A model generated the notes under the pieces. It saw nothing but the letters and a program-made list of their open reading frames with translations, had not been told where the DNA came from and searched no databases. Positions 6,971-11,933 of a DNA stretch of 11,933 nt are shown one piece after another. Numbering within the stretch: position 1 is the first letter of the stretch; every line of letters starts with the position of its first letter. This DNA comes from Prevotella sp. UBA746 (GTDB taxonomy: Bacteria; Bacteroidota; Bacteroidia; Bacteroidales; Bacteroidaceae): the NCBI GenBank assembly GCA_002298545.1, contig DBKQ01000054.1:1-11933 (forward strand), given 5' to 3'. Both the position numbers and the translations under genes were made by a program.

Positions 6971-7230
6971 AGATAACCGCTTTCGCCAAGCAGACTCCTC
7001 ATTCCCTTGTGTCCTACGACTTCGTGCACAACGCTCTTCTGTGCATCATACTTGTCGGTTACGTTCGGCAGATACAGATGAACTTCACCGGTCTTCATAT
7101 CATACCAAGCCTTTACCTTCTCGCCATTCTCGATAGCCTTGCGCACAGTCTCATTCTCAATATCCTCCACACTGTCGTGGATTGTAGTTCTGGTATTCAG
7201 CTTTTCGGTGGCTTTCAGAACAGTAGTTCT
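6949..7230 (-). pseudogene. Megagene remnant, last piece: metallopeptidase-like HEVVGH domain
   Basis: Read on the - strand this gives KATEKLNTRTTIHDSVEDI, then KAWYDMKTGEVHLYLPNV, then VVHEVVGHKGMRSLLGE. This WYd..TGEvhlyLp...HEvvGHkGmR pattern recurs near the C-terminus of large polyvalent proteins of Bacteroidetes phages and ICEs. The HEVVGH motif is at 7009-7026; its spacing is one residue longer than the classic HExxH zincin motif, so peptidase activity is only a suggestion. The piece begins after a frameshift near 7230 (an extra TA in TATATA would explain it). It is cut off soon after GESGY, where it meets the end of the neighbouring + strand gene. Confidence 0.7.
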
Positions 7231-7505
7231 ATATAAGTATTCTCCTTGAAACGCCCCTTATCATCTTTTACCTTATTATATATATCAAGGATTGTATTCA
7301 CACCATCTATCTGCCTGTCAGACAAAAAGCCTTTAGCCTTGCCTTTCTTGACAAGGGTTATTGCGCCATTAATACTCTGATGCAGCAGCTCATGTGCTAT
7401 GGTTACATTGAACTCTTCTGCGTTTGTTGCTGTTCTTGTCAAACCGTCAAGGAAAAAACCTATCTTCCTGTCTGTATGGGTAACACCCATATGCGAAGCT
7501 TTATC
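7215..7505 (-). pseudogene. Megagene remnant: zincin-like HELLH peptidase domain
   Basis: This piece is in the same frame as the upstream one but separated from it by the TGA at 7506-7508. It reads DKASHMGVTHTDRKIGFFLDG, then EEFNVTIAHELLHQSINGAI. HELLH at 7380-7394 is a canonical HExxH motif, preceded by a short G-F-F-L-D strand as in the peptidase domains of polyvalent proteins. The upstream piece ends in FRAALDLAKRLGTELYLEE, the usual lead-in of the same domain, so the stop falls inside one domain. The frame ends with TGA at 7215-7217, and homology continues in another frame (previous entry). Confidence 0.7.
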
Positions 7506-8438
7506 TCAAGCTTCTTCTAAATATAATTCTGTTCCAAGACGTTTCGCTAAATCAAGCGCTGCTCGAAAAAGCGTTTGTCTGCCTCGGCTATCTCTTCCCT
7601 TAGTTTTCTCAAACGCTTTAGCGATTCTATCAACAGATATCTGTCGTCCTGATCCTTCGACTCCGAATAAGCCTTTAATACGATGGGCTCTAATTCGTCT
7701 ATACTCCATTTCCCTTTCGGAAGCGAGCATAGCCGCCTTAAATCGCATCCTGTGATAATTATACCTACCAGATGTTCCTCCTCCTCTCTGTCGCTCATAT
7801 TCCTCATTTTTCTTTTGCCAATTAATTTCGTTAATAATCTGAGAAGTCTTTGCATAGGCGAAATCATCCACAAATCCTTCAATAACACTTTCTGCACGTT
7901 CCCTTTCTTTCTTATTCGGGAAAGCCTTTTCTATCTCCTCATCAAACTTCTTTTCAATTCGCAAAGATACTTCTTTATCAACATCTTGTGGAACAATTCT
8001 GCTTTCTTTAGCATATTTTCCAGTTCCTTCACCTTTACGATACCTCACTCCTCCATCATTGTAAGAGTTGCTATTGCTGTTCTTCGATGTAAGATACCTC
8101 CTCATTTCGTCCTCGGTCATTCCGGCAAGCTTGCAGGCGAGCTCTTTCAGTTCTCCGAACACCGCCTGCTTGTCGCCGTTCAGCTCAGTCTTTTCCATTT
8201 GGGAGTACTTGTCGTAGGCGTCGCCCATCTTCTCCCTCCATCGCTGCAGGTTGTCACTACCGCTAAAACTGATGCTGTAATCTCTCCAATCACGGAATAA
8301 GTCTACTCTTACTCCGCTCTTGTCTATACCAACCGACCTTACTCCTTTCACATCCTTCAAGTTCCTTGCCAAGCTCTTGCTCAACTTCTGCATCTTGAAG
8401 TTCGTGTCGATGATACGGTCCGGCATCTCCAACCTCTA
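7506..8438 (-). pseudogene. Megagene remnant: central helical, basic region of the polyvalent protein
   Basis: This is the longest surviving open piece, about 310 residues, beginning LEMPDRIIDTNFKMQKLSKS. It continues with a charged domain (GVRSVGIDKSGVRVDLFRDW and KMGDAYDKYSQMEKTE), a low-complexity turn NSNSNSYNDGGVRYRKG (about residue 120 onward), and a long charged helical stretch with many Glu, Lys and Arg. It ends in FRAALDLAKRLGTELYLEEA just before an in-frame TGA (7506-7508). The GGVRYRKG-type linker followed by a helical region is typical of the spacing between the methyltransferase and peptidase parts of these proteins. There is no ribosome binding site or convincing start, consistent with an internal fragment. 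I cannot assign an activity. Confidence 0.65.
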
Positions 8439-8575
8439 AGGTCATTGAAGAAGTCTTCTATCTTGTCGTAGTGTCCGCTCAAATCCACTTTCTCTAGATA
8501 ACCAGTTTTCTCTCTCAATACCGGGTCTGATATTCTATCCAAGACCACAACTCGGCAATTTACTTTCGTTCCTGC
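8437..8575 (-). pseudogene. Megagene remnant: C-terminal end of the methyltransferase domain
   Basis: Directly after the TAG at 8576-8578 the same frame continues as AGTKVNCRVVVLDRISD, then LREKTGYLEKVDLSGHYDKIE. This is the natural continuation of a phage N6-adenine methyltransferase domain (AGTKVn.rVVvlDR) and shows that the TAG interrupts a once continuous protein. The frame is lost near 8433-8438 (CTTAGAGG on the - strand; an extra AG would explain it). The next piece resumes as LEMPDRI. Confidence 0.65.
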
Positions 8576-9543
8576 CTATTGGAATGCTATATCTGGTAAA
8601 TTTACCTCGGCTCTCAATACGGCTTTGCTAACAGTTCCAAGCCACTTGTCAAACTTCTTGTCCGTTGCTCCTCTCGGGATAATGGCAACTATTCGTCCAC
8701 CCTCTTCAAAATGTCCAAAGGCTTTAGATAAATGCTCTATTGCCGTTGTTACTGCATGTCCAAACGGTGGGTTCATAACTATCGTGTCGTGCTTGTTGCC
8801 AACGATTTTGCTATCGTTTTCTATTGCTGTTTCAGCATCTTTTCGTATTTTTGCAGCGTCTATGTCAAGGATAGCGTTTTGGACGTGTGTATTAGGGGCG
8901 GTTTCTAACCGAGCATTGGTAGCCTTGTCTGACTTATCAGCCCACATGGTTATGGCTTCCATATCATCTGGGCTATTTTTGTATTCTTTCTCTGCCACCA
9001 CAACATAACCATTACTTAAATTCTTGTAAAATCTTATAGACTTGCGCCCTGTTACATCACTACTTCCTTCACGCACATAGTCAGGAGCTGTCATAATATA
9101 AGGTAACAATTCCATATCCTCATTTCTAAGAGGTATACTATTTTCTGAAAGCTTATGTCCTTTTTCTCCATGGTTTCTCAAAGCGTGAACCACACCATTG
9201 GCTGTAATGTTATGACTGTCAAAATCCCGTCCCATTACTTTTCGTATCATATTCTGTGTAGCAAAAGGCAATTCTATGGTAAACGATTTACCGCGTTTAC
9301 CGCTCTTTAACCAGTCTTTTATAGTGCTTGCTGCTTTAATAAGAGAGCTCATCATCGCTTGTGCATGATACTTACCGCCATTACTTTCAATCTCGTCAAG
9401 AGCTTCATGTCCTGTATCCTCGTCCGTCGCCACAAGTTCCTTACCCAACTGCTGTGTAATCTTGGTTGCTATTTCCTTGTTGCCCTCGTCCACTTGTCGT
9501 TGTGTCTCTGCTGGCTTCGTGTCATAAGAGCCGAACGTTACCC
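8576..9543 (-). pseudogene. Megagene remnant: BECR-nuclease-like segment joined to the NPPF half of an N6-adenine methyltransferase
   Basis: The piece starts around VTFGSYDTKPAETQRQVDEG. The segment from FTIELPFATQNMIRKVMGRD through GRKSIRFYKNLSNGYVVVAE to SPDDMEAITMWA has the layout of the phage Barnase/EndoU/ColicinE5/RelE-like (BECR) nuclease domains of polyvalent proteins: an H-x-L-x-x-HG helix, a strand pair, and a final Ser/Thr region. It is then joined to HDTIVMNPPFGHAVTTAIEH (NPPF at 8762-8773), followed by GGRIVAIIPRGA and LRAEVNLPDIAFQ, which is motif IV and beyond of an N6-adenine methyltransferase. The SAM-binding motif I expected well before NPPF is absent, so the methyltransferase is incomplete. 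The piece ends at TAG 8576-8578. The nuclease call is tentative; the methyltransferase call is firm. Confidence 0.7.
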
Positions 9544-9981
9544 CTTTCTATTTCTGCCTGTACGGCTGCTCTTGCTTCCTTCAAGTTCTTGGCATTGGCA
9601 AAAGCTGGAATACCCATTTTTCTCCACTGCTCATAGCGGTTGCCTGTCGCTCCAGTTCCACCTGCACTTTCAACAGCAGTTTTCTTTTTCATCTCGTTTT
9701 TCACAGATGTATAAAAAGCAAGGTCTTTTTCTGCTGCTTCAACGGCAGTTTTCTTCTTCTCCTCTACCTCAAGTATATCAGCATCGTCAGCCGAATAGTC
9801 CACCTTTATTTTGTTGGCTGCCTTTACTGCTGCCTCTGCCTTTTTTATTTTACCGTCAACAACCTTCTCCTTGTTGTCTCCAAAAGCAGTAGTGATATAC
9901 TCTGCCGCCTGCTCTGGCGTCATTTTACCATAGTCTGCCGTAGGTCTACCCTTACTGTCTTTTGTCATCGGCACCGCTGTT
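9522..9981 (-). pseudogene. Megagene remnant: charged coiled-coil-like linker
   Basis: About 150 residues begin with TAVPMTKDSKGRPTADYGKM, then TPEQAAEYITTAFGDNK, followed by an Ala/Lys/Glu-rich probable coiled coil that contains KKKTAVE twice, 36 residues apart in about the same context. It ends with IERGNVRLL at a TGA (9522-9524). On the other frame the text continues as VTFGSYDTKPAE, so a one-base loss in the C-run at 9541-9544 (+ strand) would explain the break. Its N-terminal edge also shows a frameshift: FKDEQ in one frame and TAVPMTKD in the next are continuous text if one base is restored near 9981. Confidence 0.65.
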
Positions 9982-10305
9982 CGTCCTTGAATGTTAAAGT
10001 ATCATTATTCTCTTGTGAGTCAGCAGATTTTGTTGTACCTTTGCCATCAGAAGGAGTATCATTCTCTTGCGTAGGAAGGAGGTCCGGCACACCATTGGGG
10101 TGTTCAGCTAAGTGCCTATCAGAGCTGTTGGAGGTTGATACTCCTTTTATGTATAGTATCTTCCCCTCTTGCATTTTCTTGTCAATAGCATTTTTACTTT
10201 TGATATGACTACTTACAGATACTTCCATACCATCTTTCTTCACCGTTACGGATGTGAAAAATTTCACTTTCTTTCCATCACGAATAAATGTCTTGACGAA
10301 CAAAT
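9965..10305 (-). pseudogene. Megagene remnant: VKFFTSVTVKKDG domain
   Basis: This reads FVKTFIRDGKKVKFFTSVTV, then KKDGMEVSVSSHIKSKNAI, then KMQEGKILYIKG, followed by a polar, Ser/Asn-rich linker to FKDE. The beta-rich first 60 residues match a domain that recurs in polyvalent proteins of Bacteroidetes phages and ICEs; a nuclease role has been suggested for such domains, but I see no decisive catalytic residues. It has no proper start codon (an in-frame TTG only). It continues the preceding piece after a frameshift near 10305 and runs into the next one by another near 9981. Confidence 0.6.
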
Positions 10306-10638
10306 AAGAACTTGGTCGTTCCTCTTTTCCGTCAGCAGCCTTACTTTCTCCGGTAATGGTGTTTCTGTACTCTGTATCTCCGCTGTCTTCTGCTCCTGCA
10401 AAGTCGTGCGAATGCGATTGGCATAATCCTCTACCGACATCGTCCCGACTTCGGCCAATCCGTCAAAATTTGTACGCTGAACTATGTTACCGTCTTTATC
10501 ACGGAATATCACGAGCCCCGACTTTCCGACACTATACGAACCGTCTCCTGCTGTATCGGCAATTACGTCTCCGCCAACAAGGGTATATTCATTTCCATCT
10601 TTGTCTGTAAAAATAGTAACAGTATTATCTGTTGCAAC
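10264..10638 (-). pseudogene. Megagene remnant: first surviving piece
   Basis: The frame reads VATDNTVTIFTDKDGNEYTL, then VGGDVIADTAGDGSYSVGKS, then LVIFRDKDGNIVQ, and ends around ADE-like text VEDYANRIRTTLQEQKTAEIQ before running out of frame near 10305. DKDGNEYTLVGGDV and the DYAN.iRttlqeqKtaEIQ helix are typical of the long N-terminal linker regions of polyvalent proteins. The N-terminus of the ancestral protein, before about 10638, is missing: upstream sequence in this frame no longer looks coding and hits a stop at 10723-10725. The piece therefore marks the other edge of the deletion that truncated the megagene. Confidence 0.6.
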
Positions 10639-10837
10639 ATTGACACATTGCTTGATTCCAAATATGTATATGGAACATACAAAATGGCGACAGGCAACTA
10701 TAATGGTCCATGGGAACTGTGGCTACCATCAAACATTGCTGCCAAGAGCGTGGAAGTAGACTGGTAATTAATCGTATCCGACAGAATGGAAAACGAGGAC
10801 AGAGCGGCAAACGAAAATCCCCTCAATAACATGGCGG

Positions 10838-11035
10838 TATGACACCGAAAGTTTTTTGTATTACTTTGGCAGCTTTATTTCATTGGCCGGTATGGAGCGT
10901 ATCACGGGCATAAATCAAAAACAACTTTGGGCATACATGCACGGACGCAAGAAACCACGTCAGGCACAGAAAGAGAAGATTACAAACGCCCTCCACAGTT
11001 TTGCCCGTGATTTGGCGACGACTACAATACTTTAG
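10838..11035 (+). pseudogene. HicB-like antitoxin, C-terminal HTH fragment
   Basis: On the + strand, in the frame ending with TAG at 11033-11035, the text is YDTESFLYYFGSFISLAGME, then RITGINQKQLWAYMHGRKKP, then RQAQKEKITNALHSFARDL. This is the C-terminal helix-turn-helix of Bacteroidetes HicB-like antitoxins (leRITgiNqkQLwaY..G..kPR.aQ..kI...lH..a.eL). The N-terminal part of HicB and any HicA toxin are missing: the frame is open only back to 10772 and has no plausible start. The stretch 10639-10837 in front of it holds no gene that I recognise. It is a fragment left by deletion, useful as a mark of the element's former content. Confidence 0.65.
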
Positions 11036-11078
11036 GTTAGTTTTATTTGTTTGACAGCTTAGGGAATTAGCCAAAGTT

Positions 11079-11111
11079 ATCCCGACAAAGTTTTCGCTCT
11101 GTCGGGATTTT
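11079..11111. terminator. Probable Rho-independent terminator between the HicB fragment and the integrase
   Basis: ATCCCGACA (11079-11087) pairs perfectly with TGTCGGGAT (11100-11108) around a 12-nt loop, followed by TTTT. The stem is symmetric and A/T-rich on both sides. It lies between convergent genes (HicB fragment on +, integrase on -), so it could stop transcription from both directions. The T tract is short. Confidence 0.7.
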
Positions 11112-11163
11112 GTATATATCTTTGAATATTCCTGTCAAAAAAACAAATGAAGAAACACTATCA

Positions 11164-11933
11164 TCATTCTATCCCCTCAAACGCTTCAATCACCGTATTC
11201 GGGAGAATCCTCGCATACACCTGCTCCGTCGTCCTTATGGAAGAATGTCCCAACACCTTCGACACAACCTCCATTCTCACGCCATGGTTCAGCAGATACA
11301 TCCCGCACGTTCTTCTTCCCCAGTGCGACGCAATTGGTTTGTCAATTCCGGCAGCATCCGCCACCACCTTCAATCTTAAATTATACTGAGCATTGCTGAT
11401 TTTCGGCAACGTATACTCGTAACGCTCCAGTATCTCCAGCGCCTTCTCTGTTAGCACCACCATAAATTCTATACCCGTCTTACGCCTCCTTCCTCTCAAT
11501 ATCATGCGTCCGCGTTCCTCATCCACGCGACGCCAGTCAAACTCCATCAAATCCGAATAAGCCAATCCTGTATAACACTGTATTAAGAACAAGTCCCTCA
11601 CCTTTCCGATGCTCACCGTCGGCATCACAGCCTTCTCTATTCTCCGAAGCTCCGAATCAGTAAGAAACCTCTCTCCCTCGCTCTTCCCCTTATCCAGTTT
11701 CAATCCGAAATAAGGATTCCTCCTCGCCAGTCCCAGCATCACCGCATCCGCCGCATAATGCTTCAAGAACTTGTGATAACTGTATACCGTCGTCTGCCTG
11801 TTTCCCTTGCTCTTCAGGAAATCATCAAACCTCATAATATTCACCCGCGTCAAATCCCCGAACCCGGAGATACACCCGAATTCCCTCAACACCGGCACCA
11901 GCTTTCTCTGAGTCTTCCGAGTCGTCTCCCTGA
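11164..11933 (-). CDS. Tyrosine recombinase (integrase), Bacteroidetes type; N-terminus beyond the window
   Basis: The frame is open to the right edge, so the start lies outside. About 256 residues are visible, covering the end of the N-terminal region, the SAM-like core-binding domain (ITRVNIMRFDDFLKSKG-like; TTVYSYHKFLKHYAADAV) and the complete catalytic domain. Numbering from the GTG at 11898, the catalytic domain shows TGLAYSD (Ala113 where most tyrosine recombinases have Arg), Lys140 in RRKTG, His192-x-x-Arg195 in HWGR, His218 in LGH, and the nucleophile Tyr228 in VYARIL. Replacement of the first arginine is known from Bacteroides conjugative transposon integrases such as IntDOT, so this one may still be active. 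It is the only element gene that looks intact and would drive integration and excision. It reads leftward and ends at the 11079-11111 terminator. Confidence 0.9.
   Translation of the reverse strand, partial: RETTRKTQRKLVPVLREFGCISGFGDLTRVNIMRFDDFLKSKGNRQTTVYSYHKFLKHYAADAVMLGLARRNPYFGLKLDKGKSEGERFLTDSELRRIEKAVMPTVSIGKVRDLFLIQCYTGLAYSDLMEFDWRRVDEERGRMILRGRRRKTGIEFMVVLTEKALEILERYEYTLPKISNAQYNLRLKVVADAAGIDKPIASHWGRRTCGMYLLNHGVRMEVVSKVLGHSSIRTTEQVYARILPNTVIEAFEGIE

Larger units (their letters stand above)
6971..11933. mobile_element. Decayed phage/ICE-type element with integrase, left end near 6970, right end outside the window
   Basis: From the stop of the 6422-6970 gene to the window edge, everything recognisable is mobile-element material. 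It comprises pieces of a polyvalent phage/conjugative-element protein (- strand, about 10638 to 6949), a start-less HicB-like antitoxin end (+ strand, 10838-11035), and a tyrosine recombinase (- strand, 11164 to the edge). No structural, replication or conjugation genes remain, so this is a degenerate remnant rather than a complete element. No attachment-site direct repeats could be compared, because the right end lies outside the window. Whether the source was a prophage or an integrative conjugative element cannot be decided from these parts. Confidence 0.7.

Noticed and set aside
7506..8578. Stop-codon recoding as in some gut phages
   Set aside because: Both TAG and TGA interrupt the text and at least five frameshifts are also present, so ordinary pseudogene decay explains it better.
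9359..9892. + strand ORF of 177 codons, Leu/Phe/Ser/Gln-rich
   Set aside because: It is antisense to the megagene pieces with recognisable protein text; its composition is that of a reverse-strand shadow.
10633..10767. Possible + strand coding end (KMATGNYNGPWELWLP)
   Set aside because: A short open stretch without a start or a recognised family; it could be another fragment but cannot be supported.
11117..11124. TATCTTTG promoter element on the + strand
   Set aside because: It has no -33 partner and points into the integrase in antisense, so it is probably a chance match in A/T-rich sequence.

Overview
The window looks like a chromosomal segment of a Bacteroidales bacterium, probably Prevotella-like. 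This rests on several TAnnTTTG-type -7 promoter elements (two with an upstream TTG/TTTG at 20 nt), weak or absent Shine-Dalgarno sites at many starts, an integrase of the Bacteroidetes type that lacks the first catalytic arginine, and gut-Bacteroidetes-style polyvalent phage/ICE protein remnants. The genus is an inference; no rRNA or other marker is present.

Left part (1-6970), all on the + strand, is ordinary and intact: a YjbQ/UPF0047 protein (59-472); a two-gene operon of an HxlR-type regulator (569-934) and a nitroreductase (946-1470) closed by a strong terminator (1535-1592); a 21-bp tandem repeat array in a long intergenic region (1725-1809); a beta-class carbonic anhydrase (2084-2629) with its own promoter and a leader carrying short ORFs; a GNAT-like acetyltransferase (2701-3198); the translationally coupled MoxR AAA+ ATPase/VWA pair RavA-ViaA (3235-4764, 4757-6340); and a conserved hypothetical protein (6422-6970).

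Right part (6971-11933) is a decayed mobile element. On the - strand, reading from about 10638 down to 6949, lie eight pieces of what was one very large polyvalent phage/conjugative-element protein. They are separated by about five frameshifts and two in-frame stops (TAG at 8576-8578, TGA at 7506-7508). Recognisable in order are an N-terminal segment, a BECR-nuclease-like segment, the NPPF half of an N6-adenine methyltransferase, a basic linker region, and two adjacent metallopeptidase-like HE motifs (HELLH, HEVVGH). Further right are a start-less HicB-antitoxin-like C-terminus (+ strand), a bidirectional-looking terminator and a tyrosine recombinase (- strand) that runs off the window edge. 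The remnant abuts the stop codon of the 6422-6970 gene, so the left junction of the element is probably there.

I see no clearly new working system. The items most worth a second look are the decayed megagene with its two peptidase-like motifs, the 21-bp repeat array, and the short-ORF leader of the carbonic anhydrase.
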